64,000 nt of DNA from Gibbsiella quercinecans (GCF_002291425.1 NZ_CP014136.1:4278001-4342000), one strand, 5' to 3'; shown: positions 27,197 through 36,719, numbered from the stretch's first letter. Made by a program: numbers and translations. The notes: generated by a model not told the origin, from the letters alone.

Positions 27197-28531
27197 ATGA
27201 ACGGCAGAATTATTACCTCTGACTTGCTAAACCAACGCTTCCTGGTTGAGCGGCCCGTGGCGTTTCGCCGCCGGGATAGTGACGGCCAGCAGACGATCAA
27301 TGTCTTTCCACAGCACCCGCAGCAACGCATTGATGGGTTTGGCGGCAGCTTCACCGAAGGCGCCGGCGTGGTGTACAACGCCATGCCGCTGGCGCAAAAA
27401 ACGCAGTTATTACAATGGTATTTCGGCCCGCAGAGCCATGGTTACAGCCTGGCGCGCATACCGATTCAAAGCTGTGATTTTTCACTGGGCAACTATGCCT
27501 ATGCTGAATGCGCAGCGGACATTACGCAAGGGCGGCTGGCGTTCGAACGCGATCGGGCCAACCTGATGCCGTTGATTCGCGATGCGCTGGCCGTTAATCC
27601 TGCGCTGGTGTTGATGGCATCGCCCTGGAGCCCGCCGGCCTTTATGAAAACCAACGGTAGCATGAACGGCGGCGGCCAACTGCGGCGGGAAGAATATGGG
27701 CCGTGGGCGGAGATGATTGCACAGTACCTGCTGGAATATCGCCGCATGGGCATCGTGATCCGTTTGTTATCGGTGCAGAACGAGCCGGTGGCAGTCAAGC
27801 CGTGGGAGTCTTGCCTGTACAGCGTGGCGCAGGAAACCGAGTTTGCACTTCAGCATTTGCGCCCGGCACTGGCGCGCCACGGTTTGGATGATGTCGCGAT
27901 CTATATCTGGGATCACGATAAGGATGGTTTGGTGGAGTGGGCGGAACAGGCCTTTGCCGATCCAGCCGCCCAGGCGGGGCTGGATGGACTGGCTTTCCAC
28001 TGGTACACCGGCGACCACTTTTCCCAGATCCAACATCTTGCCCGGCGCTTCCCCGATAAAAAACTGCTGTTTTCCGAGGGGTGCGTGCCGATGGAAACGG
28101 GCGCCGGCAGCCAGGCCCGCCATGCCGCCACCTATCTGCACGACATGATCGGCAATTTCAAGGCGGGCTGCACCGGCTTTATCGACTGGAACCTGTTGCT
28201 GAACGGCGCCGGCGGGCCCAACCATCACGGCAATCTGTGCGAAGCGCCGCTGCAATATGATACGCAGACAGGCCAACTGCGGCGCAACCATTCTTATTAC
28301 GCCATCGGCCATTTCAGCCGCTATGTGCACCCCGGTGCGCGCGTGGTGTTGTCGTCGGCTTACGATGCGGCGTTGGAAGAGGTGGCCTTCACTAATCCTG
28401 GCGGTGGACGCGTGCTGGTGATCTATAACCGCGATGAAAAAATACGCTCCTGCCGGGTGGTGGAGGGCGAATGGGAAACGGCGCTGCAGCTTGCCCCCGG
28501 CAGCGTATCCACACTGGTCTGGGCGAGTTAA
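27197..28531 (+). CDS. srfJ: GH30 glucosylceramidase-like glycosidase (SrfJ homologue)
   Basis: A 444-residue glycoside hydrolase of family GH30 (glucosylceramidase type). The barrel shows IDGFGGSFTEGAG, SPWSPPAFMKTNGSMNGGG, acid/base E196 in LLSVQNEPVAV and nucleophile E294 in LLFSEGCVPME. No signal peptide or Tat motif, so it is cytoplasmic or exported by a leaderless route. Salmonella SrfJ is a GH30 protein of about the same length, encoded inside the inositol island between iolG1 and iolI1, and is a type III effector there. Here it has the identical place. No type III system is in this window; a metabolic role on an inositol glycoside is my inference. Confidence 0.87.
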   Translation: MNGRIITSDLLNQRFLVERPVAFRRRDSDGQQTINVFPQHPQQRIDGFGGSFTEGAGVVYNAMPLAQKTQLLQWYFGPQSHGYSLARIPIQSCDFSLGNYAYAECAADITQGRLAFERDRANLMPLIRDALAVNPALVLMASPWSPPAFMKTNGSMNGGGQLRREEYGPWAEMIAQYLLEYRRMGIVIRLLSVQNEPVAVKPWESCLYSVAQETEFALQHLRPALARHGLDDVAIYIWDHDKDGLVEWAEQAFADPAAQAGLDGLAFHWYTGDHFSQIQHLARRFPDKKLLFSEGCVPMETGAGSQARHAATYLHDMIGNFKAGCTGFIDWNLLLNGAGGPNHHGNLCEAPLQYDTQTGQLRRNHSYYAIGHFSRYVHPGARVVLSSAYDAALEEVAFTNPGGGRVLVIYNRDEKIRSCRVVEGEWETALQLAPGSVSTLVWAS

Positions 28532-28543
28532 AAGGAGGCGACC

Positions 28544-29380
28544 ATGAAACTGGGGTTTAATCAGGCAACCTGTCTGGGGTGCTCGACGCTGGAGCAGGAT
28601 ATTCACCTGGCTGAAGCGTATGGCTATGACTATATTGAGATCCGCCTGGATATGTTGAGCGCTTATCTGGTGCAGCATTCGCTGGCCGAACTGGCGGCGT
28701 TTTTCGCGACCAGCCATCTGCAGCCCTATGGCTACAATTCGCTGGAAAACATCAATTTTTGTGATACGGCCATGTGGCAGGAAAAGCTCGATACGTTGGC
28801 TTTCGCATGCACCGCCGCAAGCAGCGTCGGCGGCGATTGTTTGGTGGTGGTGCCGACGATTTGTCCGGGGCAACGTTGGCCGCTTAAGGATGTGGTGCGC
28901 GATTCCGTCCGGCGCCTGAACGAACTTGCCGATTATGCCGATGAGTACGGCGTGCGTTTAGCCTTCGAGCCGATTGGCAGTGTCGGTTGCTGTGTCGGCA
29001 GCCTGCCGTTGGCGCTGGAAATTATCGACATTGTCGATCGCCCAAACGTTGGCCTGGTGGTTGATGCATTTAATCTGTATCTGCACGATCAATGGCGACA
29101 GCCGGCGCTATTGCGTCAGGTGCCGGTTGAGAAAATCTTCGTCTACCATATTGATGATGCGGATGATTTGCCGCTGGAAAGCCTGGACCACTGCCACCGC
29201 CTGTTTCCTGGCAACGGCGTTATTCCGTTGGCGGCGCTTAGCCGCGAACTGCAGGCGATGAACTATAACGGCATTTGTTCGCTGGAACTGTTTAATCCCG
29301 GTTATTGGCAGATGGCGGCGCGCGATGTTTTTGATATCGGCGCACGTAAAACCCGGCCCTTCCTTAACACCCCGCGTTAG
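28544..29380 (+). CDS. iolI: Inosose isomerase-type TIM-barrel protein IolI
   Basis: A 278-residue sugar-phosphate isomerase/epimerase-fold protein (AP endonuclease 2 family), the same length as Bacillus IolI, which interconverts 2-keto-myo-inositol and 1-keto-D-chiro-inositol. Divalent-metal ligands are likely in VRLAFEPIG, LVVDAFNLYLH, VYHIDDADD and CSLELFNP. It starts 12 bases after the GH30 gene with AAGGAGG upstream, so the two form a small operon. The exact isomerase reaction is inferred from family and place. Confidence 0.87.
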   Translation: MKLGFNQATCLGCSTLEQDIHLAEAYGYDYIEIRLDMLSAYLVQHSLAELAAFFATSHLQPYGYNSLENINFCDTAMWQEKLDTLAFACTAASSVGGDCLVVVPTICPGQRWPLKDVVRDSVRRLNELADYADEYGVRLAFEPIGSVGCCVGSLPLALEIIDIVDRPNVGLVVDAFNLYLHDQWRQPALLRQVPVEKIFVYHIDDADDLPLESLDHCHRLFPGNGVIPLAALSRELQAMNYNGICSLELFNPGYWQMAARDVFDIGARKTRPFLNTPR

Positions 29381-29567
29381 TCGCCCTCCCTATGCGCCGC
29401 CGCAAACCGCCGCGGCGCTTGTATCCTTTGCCAACGCATCCATACGGTTATGTTCTGCGCAAGATCAATATAACGCTTTCGTTGCTGACTTTCGTTTAAC
29501 GGGGCCGGGAGAGGAAGAGGCAGGAAAGCCGCTATCAGCACAAAAATGGCTGACGGCGGCCGGGGAA
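29381..29567. other. Gap between convergent iolI and iolC
   Basis: A GC hairpin (GCGCCGC 29394-29400 with GCGGCGC 29412-29418) follows iolI but without a good T-run. Nothing else is recognised. Confidence 0.4.
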
Positions 29568-31493
29568 CTAGCGTTGAGCGCCAGGGCGGAATTCCCGCCA
29601 GTAGCCAATCAGCGTTAGGTATTTTTGTTTCACTGCGGAAATGAGTTGTTCGTCGGTGATTTGCTGCGCCAGCCAGCGGCGCGATGGTTCAGCGAAGATG
29701 GTGCGCCCTACGGCAAACCCTTTCACCCAGGGGACATCCGCCGCGGCGGCAAAACCGGCCTTCAGTGTGCTTTCCGGCGCATCAAGGCCCAGAATCAGGA
29801 TACCGCGGCAGTCGGGATCGTACTGGTCGATAAGCCGGGCAATGGCATGCCAGCTTTCCGCGCTTTGTGCCGGCAGTTTCCACCAGTCTGGCTGAATGCC
29901 CAGTTGGTAAAAGTGCTCGACAATTTGGGCATAGTAGCGCTCATCCTGGTCGGTGGCGTTTGCCGGCAGAATAATTTCCAGCAGCAGTTCATGGCCGGAT
30001 TTGCAGCAGGCGTGGTAGACCTCATCGATCAAGGCTTCCTGCTGTTGGCGCAGATCGGCGTTATCCTGTGGGTGATAAAACAGCAGGCATTTCACCACGT
30101 GCTCCAGCGGCCAGTCGATCAGTTGCGAGCCGATATCGCCATGCTCCAGGCGCAGTGGGCGTGAACCTGGCAGCTCGATCGGGCGGCCGATCCACCATCC
30201 CTGGCCGGTTATTGCATTAAGCGCCGCCTGGCCGAAGGTGGTATCTGCCAAAATGCCGCTGTTATGCTTTAATCCTGCCTGGTCGGCAGCCTGCCGTGCA
30301 GCTGCCAGCAACAGCGCTTTCAGGCGCGGGATCGCCTGCTCGCTGGCGCCGACTTCATGCGCCATATCCACCAACTGCTTGCGGTGATCGAAAGCAAACA
30401 CGCACAGCTCCGGCCACGCTTGCTTACGCGTGGTGACGCGGTGCAGGTGATTAAGACGCGGGTCTTTGTCGGGTTGGCGAATTGTGTGCTCGCGCAGCAG
30501 GTAATCGTCCAGCTCTTTTTTCGTCGGCATCGCCGGCGCACAGCCATGGCGTGATACCACCAGCGCCCCGCAGGCGTTGGCGTAGCGGCAGGCTTGCTCC
30601 CAGCCTTCATCGTTCATGTAACCACGTAGCAGGCAGGACATAAAAGCATCGCCGGCGCCGAGCACATTGAGCACTTCCACGCGCACCCCGCTGTGCAGTT
30701 TCACCTGTTGCCAGTTCGCCGGGATATCATCTTCAAATACTGAACACCCCAGTGCGCCACGTTTGCATACTAACGTGGCGCCGGTATGTTCCCGCACCCG
30801 GCGCAGGGCTGCCAGGGTATCGGTACTGCCGCCGGCGATGTGGAACTCCTCTTCGGTGCCGACAATCAGATCAAAATGGTGCAATACCTCTTGTAGCTGG
30901 CGGGTGACCTGTTCGGAAGCGATATAACGCGTTTCCCCATCGCCGAGGGAGGTCAAACCCCACAGCACCGGCCGGTAGTCGATATCCAGCGCCCGGCGCA
31001 GGCCATGTTTCTGCGCGTATTCCAGCGCCGTTAATACGGCGGCGCGGGTGTTCTGGTGCGAAAGGTGGGTACCGGTAATGGCCAGCGCGCGCGCCGAAGC
31101 GATGTAATCTTCATCGATATCCTGCGGCGTTAGCGCCATATCGGCGCAGTTGTCGCGGTAGAAGATCAGCGGGAAGGTCTCCTGATCCTTAATCCCTAGC
31201 AGCACCAGTGCGGTGAGCCGCTGTTTATCAACGATCAGATATTGAGTGTCGACGCTGGCGCGGGTCAGCTCTTCGCGAATAAAACGCCCCATGTGTTCAT
31301 CCCCAACCCGGGCCAGCATACCGGAGCGCAGCCCTTGGATCGCCGTGCCGTAGGCGACGTTCCCAGATGAGCCCCCCAGGTATTTGGCAAACGTCCCCAT
31401 ATCCTCGAGCCGTGAGCCAATTTGCTGGCCGTACAGATCAACCGCGATCCGCCCCAGGCAAATAACGTCCAGCTTTTTTTGTACGTTGTTCAT
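29568..31493 (-). CDS. iolC: 5-Dehydro-2-deoxygluconokinase fused to DUF2090 (IolC)
   Basis: A 641-residue two-domain protein. Residues ~8-325 are a PfkB kinase (GRIAVDLYG, GGSSGNVAYG, and GAGDAF at 279-284 with catalytic D282) that phosphorylates 2-deoxy-5-keto-gluconate. Residues ~345-641 are DUF2090, an aldolase-like TIM barrel (FAFDHRKQLVDMA, GILADTTFG, WWKLP, GRTIFAEPSRRWL). No separate iolJ aldolase is present, so the second domain is a good candidate for splitting the phosphorylated product into DHAP and malonate semialdehyde (inference). ATG 31493 has AGGA upstream; divergent from iolD. Confidence 0.93.
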   Translation of the reverse strand: MNNVQKKLDVICLGRIAVDLYGQQIGSRLEDMGTFAKYLGGSSGNVAYGTAIQGLRSGMLARVGDEHMGRFIREELTRASVDTQYLIVDKQRLTALVLLGIKDQETFPLIFYRDNCADMALTPQDIDEDYIASARALAITGTHLSHQNTRAAVLTALEYAQKHGLRRALDIDYRPVLWGLTSLGDGETRYIASEQVTRQLQEVLHHFDLIVGTEEEFHIAGGSTDTLAALRRVREHTGATLVCKRGALGCSVFEDDIPANWQQVKLHSGVRVEVLNVLGAGDAFMSCLLRGYMNDEGWEQACRYANACGALVVSRHGCAPAMPTKKELDDYLLREHTIRQPDKDPRLNHLHRVTTRKQAWPELCVFAFDHRKQLVDMAHEVGASEQAIPRLKALLLAAARQAADQAGLKHNSGILADTTFGQAALNAITGQGWWIGRPIELPGSRPLRLEHGDIGSQLIDWPLEHVVKCLLFYHPQDNADLRQQQEALIDEVYHACCKSGHELLLEIILPANATDQDERYYAQIVEHFYQLGIQPDWWKLPAQSAESWHAIARLIDQYDPDCRGILILGLDAPESTLKAGFAAAADVPWVKGFAVGRTIFAEPSRRWLAQQITDEQLISAVKQKYLTLIGYWREFRPGAQR

Positions 31494-31590
31494 TGATCAA
31501 ATCCTCATCAGAAGATGGCGTGTTTTTACCCATGTTAAGGATTTTTTATTTCATTTTCAATATAAGTGAAACGTACTTGTGCATGTTTGT

Positions 31591-31606
31591 TTTGATGGCG
31601 ATCACA
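31591..31606. promoter_or_regulatory. CRP site candidate between iolC and iolD
   Basis: TTTGA-N6-TCACA, 9 of 10 core CRP bases, with A/T flanks. It is 98 bases upstream of iolC, so it suits activation of iolC and perhaps iolD. Confidence 0.5.
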
Positions 31607-31740
31607 AAACTCATCAATGGCGTTACGTAGCTAATAGTGACATCTGGTTGCGTTTGTTTTTGTTTAATTTGTTGTTTTTATGACAGTAAATGTGGTTTTT
31701 GTTGCATTGCAACCCCTTAGGCCATCCATGAAACACCCGC

Positions 31741-31798
31741 ATGATGATTTTTTCATCATTTTTTTGATCCTCTTCCCATAAATGAAATTTTAATTCTA
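31741..31798. promoter_or_regulatory. Operator-like inverted repeats upstream of iolD
   Basis: ATGATGA / TCATCAT (31741-31759) is a perfect 7-bp inverted repeat around five T. On the minus strand 31782-31797 (GAATTAAAATTTCATT) matches 14 of 16 bases of the palindrome near 18929. Assignment to IolR is a guess. Confidence 0.35.
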
Positions 31799-31920
31799 TA
31801 TAATTCAAAAAACGAAAAGTTCAGATATATAATCGCACTCGGCTATGAAACCTTTATTCTGGGGCCGGAGTGCTGCGCTGGCAGGCGCACCGTTGAACGG
31901 CGAAAAAGCGGGTGGAACTC

Positions 31921-33861
31921 ATGAAAACAACTCGGTTGACCATGGCGCAGGCGTTAGTGCGCTTTCTTGATAATCAGTACATTGAAGTTGATGGGCATGA
32001 AATCAAATTCGTTAAAGGTATTTTCGCGATTTTTGGCCACGGCAACGTTATGGGCCTGGGGCAAGCGCTTGAAGAGGACTGCGGGCAGCTCAGCGTGCAC
32101 CAGGGAAGAAACGAACAGGGCATGGCGCATGTTGCCACTGGGTTTGCCAAACAGCAGTTACGCCGGCAGATTTTTGCCTGTACGTCATCGGTGGGGCCTG
32201 GCGCGGCCAATATGATTACCGCGGCCGCCACCGCGACCGCCAACCGTATACCACTGCTGTTGCTGCCCGGCGACGTTTACGCCACACGCCAGCCGGATCC
32301 GGTATTGCAGCAGATAGAACAGGAACACGATCTAAGCCTGAGCACCAACGACGCATTTCGGGTGGTGAGCCGTTACTGGGATCGCATTAGCCGGCCCGAA
32401 CAGCTGATGAGCGCCTGTATCAACGCCATGCGCGTGCTGACCGATCCGGCGGATACCGGCGCGGTAACCCTGTGCCTGCCGCAGGACGTTCAGGGGGAAG
32501 CCTACGATTACCCGGAAAGCTTCTTTGCCAAGCGGGTTTTCCGCCTGGAGCGGCATGCGCCCACGGCCCCGATGCTGGTGGATGCGTTGGCGCTGGTGGC
32601 CACGCGCCAACGGCCGCTGATTATCTGTGGTGGCGGCGTGAAGTATTCCCAGGCGGAGCAGGCGCTGTTGCAGTTCGCCGAGCGCTTCCAGTTACCGATT
32701 GCGGAAACCCAGGCCGGGAAAGGGGCTCTGGCCTCTGAACATCCGCTGAACGTAGGCGGGATTGGCGAAACCGGTGCGCTGGCGGCCAATCTGCTGGCGC
32801 GCGAAGCAGATCTGATTATTGGCGTAGGAACCCGTTATACCGATTTCACGACCGGTTCGAAATGGATGTTCCAACACCCGAACGTGGGCTTCCTGAATAT
32901 TAACGTTAGCCGCTTTGATGCACTCAAACTTGACGGCGTTCAGTTGCAAGGGGATGCGCGCGTCGCTCTGGATATGCTGAAAGAGGGGCTGGCAGAACGG
33001 CAATACCGTGCGGCCTGGGGCGAACAGATCGTCGATGCCCGCAGGCAATACCTGACTGAAGTCCAACGGTTATACGCCGTTGAATATACCGGCGCGGAGT
33101 TTGTGCCTGAAATTGATGACCATTTGGATCGGCAACAGGTATATGCGGAGTTTCATGCGCTGACCCGTTCTTTCCTTACCCAATCCCGGGTACTTGGCAT
33201 ATTGAACAATTCGTTGCCGGAAAATGCCTTGGTCGTCGCCGCTTCCGGTAGCCTGCCAGGCGATCTGCAGCGTGTCTGGCAAAGCCGTGGCGGCAATGAC
33301 TACCACGTGGAGTATGGCTATTCCTGCATGGGCTACGAAGTTAACGCGGCGTTGGGTGCCAAGATCGCGCAGCCGGAGCGCGATGTATACGCGTTTGTCG
33401 GGGACGGTTCATTCATGATGCTCCATTCCGAACTGGTGACCTCGGTGCAGATGGGGAAAAAGATCACGGTCGTCCTGTTGGATAACATGACCAATGGCTG
33501 TATCAACAATTTGCAGATGGAACACGGCATGGATAGCTTTTTCACCGAGTTCCGCTTCCACAGTGAAGAGAGCGGCCGCCAGGAAGGGGGATTGATTCCG
33601 GTCGATTTCGCCAAAATAGCCGAAGGCTATGGCTGCAAGAGCTACCGTGTGACTACGTGGGAACAGTTACACCATGCGTTGGAAGATGCCCTGCGCCAGA
33701 CGGTATCAACGTTGATCGACATAAAAGTGTTGCCCAAAACGATGGTGCATAAATATTTGAGCTGGTGGCGGGTGGGCGGCGCCCGGGTATCGCGCAGCGA
33801 GCGCATTCAGGCGGTAGCGCGCATGTTGGATGAATACATCGGCCAGGCGCGCCAATATTAG
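31921..33861 (+). CDS. iolD: 3D-(3,5/4)-trihydroxycyclohexane-1,2-dione hydrolase IolD
   Basis: A 646-residue thiamine-diphosphate enzyme that opens the inositol-derived ring to 5-deoxy-glucuronate. The N-terminal PYR domain contains the activating E65 in [11 protein letters not shown]; a central nucleotide-like domain follows; the C-terminal PP domain has the ThDP/Mg motif [16 protein letters not shown]...DNMTNG. ATG 31921 (GGTGGA upstream) is preferred over the GTG at 31912. Stands alone after the iolC-iolD promoter region, then a 324-base gap to the second dehydrogenase. Confidence 0.95.
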   Translation: MKTTRLTMAQALVRFLDNQYIEVDGHEIKFVKGIFAIFGHGNVMGLGQALEEDCGQLSVHQGRNEQGMAHVATGFAKQQLRRQIFACTSSVGPGAANMITAAATATANRIPLLLLPGDVYATRQPDPVLQQIEQEHDLSLSTNDAFRVVSRYWDRISRPEQLMSACINAMRVLTDPADTGAVTLCLPQDVQGEAYDYPESFFAKRVFRLERHAPTAPMLVDALALVATRQRPLIICGGGVKYSQAEQALLQFAERFQLPIAETQAGKGALASEHPLNVGGIGETGALAANLLAREADLIIGVGTRYTDFTTGSKWMFQHPNVGFLNINVSRFDALKLDGVQLQGDARVALDMLKEGLAERQYRAAWGEQIVDARRQYLTEVQRLYAVEYTGAEFVPEIDDHLDRQQVYAEFHALTRSFLTQSRVLGILNNSLPENALVVAASGSLPGDLQRVWQSRGGNDYHVEYGYSCMGYEVNAALGAKIAQPERDVYAFVGDGSFMMLHSELVTSVQMGKKITVVLLDNMTNGCINNLQMEHGMDSFFTEFRFHSEESGRQEGGLIPVDFAKIAEGYGCKSYRVTTWEQLHHALEDALRQTVSTLIDIKVLPKTMVHKYLSWWRVGGARVSRSERIQAVARMLDEYIGQARQY

Positions 33862-34185
33862 ACGTAGGCCGGAAACCGGGTTAAGCGTAAAGCACATGAC
33901 GTTTTCCCGGTACCGGGGTAATTGGCAGAGAATTAACGCCCGTGCTGTGAGTCGGCACGGTAGCGCACTGCTGCTAAAAATTATTGGAATGGATTTCTCT
34001 CTGACCACTATAAAAAACAAAGGGGTATTCATACCTGCATAGATTAACGCGGGCACATGAATTATTCCCTTTGCCATTAGTCTGTATCGAACTGAATGAC
34101 GTTCGCGGAGTGATTCCTGCGTATATTTTTATTTTTTACATCAGGGTTAAGGTTTAACTTTAAAATAGGTAATTAAGGGGTTGTC
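33862..34185. other. Gap between iolD and the second dehydrogenase
   Basis: Contains the palindrome CCCGGTACCGGG near 33906 but no T-run. AT-rich toward the 3' end, probably a promoter for the downstream gene. No gene seen. Confidence 0.4.
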
Positions 34186-35211
34186 ATGAAAAAGCTTCGT
34201 TGTGGTATTATCGGATTGGGGCGAGTGGGTAAAATGCATATAGAGAATATGCTGAAAATACCCGAATTGGATATTATTGCCGTATCTGATTTTTTTGTCG
34301 ACAGTATCGGTGGCTGGCTTGACATGCTGAATATCGGCGTGCGTTATAAAGACTACCGGGAACTTTTGGCAAGAACTGATATTGAGGCCGTATTTATTTT
34401 TACTTCCACCGACACGCATGAGCAGATTATCACGGCGGCGGCCGAGATGGGCAAGCATATATTTTGCGAAAAGCCGCTAAGTATGAGTACGGAGGAAGAG
34501 GGGGCATTAGCCGTATTGCGTACGGTTAAACAGGCCGGAGTGAAATTACAGTTGGCCTTTAACCGGCGGTTTGATCCGCAGTTCCGCGAGCTGTACGACA
34601 TGGTGCGTGCGGGCAAGATTGGCCAGCCGCAAATCGTTAAAATTTCCTCCCGGGATCCCGATCTGCTGCCGCATGATCTGATCAAGAAAATCGGCGGCCT
34701 TATCTTTGACTTCACCATGCATGACTTTGATATGGCACGCTTTATGATGGGTTATAATATCAATGAGGTTTTTGTGAAAGGGGCAACGTTAATCGATCCC
34801 ACTTTACAGAATATTGGCGACGTGGATACCCTGGCGATTATTCTCACCTTTGAAAATGGCGGCTATGCGCTAATCGATAATAGCCGGCGTGCGGTTTACG
34901 GCTATGATCAACGGGTGGAAGTTTTTGGCTCCGACGGCATGGCGTACGCCGATAATATCAATAACTCATCAATTAAATATTTTAATAGCGAAAGCTGCCA
35001 AACCAGCAACCCATTGCCAACCTTTCATTCCCGTTACCGGGAGGCTTATTTAGCAGAAATTAACTGTTTTATTCGCTCGGTAATGGATAACGTGCCTATT
35101 GCCTGTACGGGAGAGGACGCATTTATTGCACAACGCGTTGCTATCGCGGCGCAACGATCATTACAAAGCGGCTGCCCGGTTAAAGTAAATAGCGATGTTC
35201 TCTTGCCATAA
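34186..35211 (+). CDS. iolG2: Second Gfo/Idh/MocA dehydrogenase of the inositol island
   Basis: A 341-residue NAD(P)-dependent oxidoreductase. GIIGLGRVGKMH is the Rossmann motif, FCEKPLS holds the catalytic Lys (K96), and FDFTMHDFDMARFMMG supplies the usual active-site His/Asp. It is only distantly like the first IolG, so it probably acts on another isomer (scyllo- or D-chiro-inositol) or an inositol glycoside. Salmonella also has a second iolG in its island. AAGGGG precedes the ATG. Lower GC than iolD, suggesting a separate history. Confidence 0.82.
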   Translation: MKKLRCGIIGLGRVGKMHIENMLKIPELDIIAVSDFFVDSIGGWLDMLNIGVRYKDYRELLARTDIEAVFIFTSTDTHEQIITAAAEMGKHIFCEKPLSMSTEEEGALAVLRTVKQAGVKLQLAFNRRFDPQFRELYDMVRAGKIGQPQIVKISSRDPDLLPHDLIKKIGGLIFDFTMHDFDMARFMMGYNINEVFVKGATLIDPTLQNIGDVDTLAIILTFENGGYALIDNSRRAVYGYDQRVEVFGSDGMAYADNINNSSIKYFNSESCQTSNPLPTFHSRYREAYLAEINCFIRSVMDNVPIACTGEDAFIAQRVAIAAQRSLQSGCPVKVNSDVLLP

Positions 35212-35236
35212 CGGATTGAGAATAGTGGTAGAAAAA

Positions 35237-35372
35237 ATATTCGAGAATTGCAGGACGGCGGCAACGCAGCGAATCCCCAGGAGCAGATTTGAACGCTGCG
35301 GGGGCGAGGCCCAGGGATAGGGCGAGTAATAAAGCCAACACACCTGAAACTCGATGTATGAAGGGTATACCT
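35237..35372 (-). repeat. Intergenic palindromic repeat, copy 2 (inverted)
   Basis: Reads like the reverse complement of copy 1: ATTCGAGAATTGCAGGAC at one end, GCGAGTAATAAAGCCAACAC inside and CTCGATGTATGAAGGGTAT at the other end. It lies between iolG2 and the polyol permease; with copy 1 it brackets about 10.3 kb holding iolE through iolG2. Confidence 0.65.
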
Positions 35373-35448
35373 ATAAATCTCTGTATATTGACGCACGATT
35401 ACCAGCCGGGAGTGCTCCGTATTCGCACAGTCAGCATTGAGGGTGATA

Positions 35449-36681
35449 ATGATGAAAGAATTACAAGCAAGCTCAATGGATTTTGCACCTATTACGCCGA
35501 CGAAATTCATCTGGAGTTATATCGGCACATTTTTATTCATGCTGGGCGGCTGTATTGAAAATAGCTGGCTCTCTGCCTGGCTGAGCGGCCAAGGGTTTGA
35601 ACAGGCCAGCGTTGCCAATATTTTTGCCGGTTATGGCATTGTGGTGGCGCTGACGTCCTGGTTGTCGGGGGTGTGCGTCGATGTTTTTGGCCCCAAGAAA
35701 GTGATGGTCGCGGGGTTTATCGTTTATGCGCTCTCTTCGGTAGTGTTCATCCAGTTTGCGCTGCCCAGCCATAATTTTCTGGCCATTTTGTTTGCCTATA
35801 TGCTGCGTGGCGCAGGCTACCCCTTGGTGTGCTATGCCTTCCTGGTGCGCTTGACCATCCAATTGGACAAGCGCTCGCAGGGGATCGGCACCTCCTGGTT
35901 CTGGGTAGTGTTTAACCTGGGATTTACCATTCTTGGTCCTGTACTGGCCGCCAGATTGATACCGCAAATCGGCCATATCAACGTGCTGTGGTTGGGGATG
36001 GCGGGGGCGGTATTGGGTATGGCCTGTATGCTGTTTCTGGAACGTAACCCGTTCGTGCTGCAGCCGCGCAAGATGCCGGTGCTCCGCGAGCTGCAGGCCG
36101 GTATTGCGATTATGTTTGAGCGCCCACGCGTCGGCCTGGCGGTGATTGTGAAAACCATCAATGGGCTTGGCACCTTTGGTTTTGTCGTTGTCTTGCCGCT
36201 GTTCCTGCTGGAGAAAAATTTCACCATGGAAGAGTGGGCCAGCATCTGGGGTATTACCTTTATTTCCAACCAGTTCTTCAATATTGTTTTTGGTTGGTTG
36301 GGCGACAGGATTGGGTTCCGCCGCACGATTCAGATTTTCGGCAGTATTCTCACCGGCGTAGCGACGCTCATCGTCTACTGGACACCGATGATCTGGGGCC
36401 ATAATTACCTGGCATTTATGCTGGCGATGAGCCTTTGGGGCGCTGGGTTGGCGGGTTTTGTGCCCATGACACCGCTGGTGCCGATGATGGCTCCCGATAA
36501 AAAAGGCGCGGCCAACTCGGCGGTGAACCTGGGCTCGGGGCTGGGCAATTTTGTCGGGCCTGCCATTGTGGCGCTGCTGGCCGGGTTTGGCACCGTTGCG
36601 GTGATGTACACCATGTCTGCGCTGTATTTTTTGAGCGCTATCATGGTGCAGTTCCTGATAGTCCCTGGTGAGAAGCACTAA
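35449..36681 (+). CDS. MFS transporter of the RbtT/DalT/CsbX polyol-permease type
   Basis: A 410-residue, 12-helix inner-membrane transporter, different from the sugar-porter family of the other two. Family stretches are GGCIENSWLSAWLSGQGF, LRGAGYPLVCYAFLVRLT and SAVNLGSGLGNFVGPAIVALL, seen in ribitol/arabitol permeases and CsbX. ATG 35449 follows GAGGG (5-base gap); the frame opens at a TTG at 35437. As the last gene of the island it may import a rarer inositol isomer used by the second dehydrogenase (inference). Substrate unknown. Confidence 0.8.
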   Translation: MMKELQASSMDFAPITPTKFIWSYIGTFLFMLGGCIENSWLSAWLSGQGFEQASVANIFAGYGIVVALTSWLSGVCVDVFGPKKVMVAGFIVYALSSVVFIQFALPSHNFLAILFAYMLRGAGYPLVCYAFLVRLTIQLDKRSQGIGTSWFWVVFNLGFTILGPVLAARLIPQIGHINVLWLGMAGAVLGMACMLFLERNPFVLQPRKMPVLRELQAGIAIMFERPRVGLAVIVKTINGLGTFGFVVVLPLFLLEKNFTMEEWASIWGITFISNQFFNIVFGWLGDRIGFRRTIQIFGSILTGVATLIVYWTPMIWGHNYLAFMLAMSLWGAGLAGFVPMTPLVPMMAPDKKGAANSAVNLGSGLGNFVGPAIVALLAGFGTVAVMYTMSALYFLSAIMVQFLIVPGEKH

Positions 36682-36719
36682 TTGGTGTTGTCGGCCTGTA
36701 TCCGGCACGTGCATGATCG

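Larger units (their letters stand above)
31494..31920. other. Divergent iolC-iolD regulatory region
   Basis: AT-rich 427-base gap with a CRP-like site (31591-31606), a perfect 7-bp inverted repeat and a palindromic core near 31741-31798. No gene is supported; a 61-residue minus-strand frame here lacks any recognisable feature. Confidence 0.6.

Noticed and set aside
35533-36714. 393-residue minus-strand frame opposite the permease
   Set aside because: Antisense shadow of a GC-rich membrane-protein gene.
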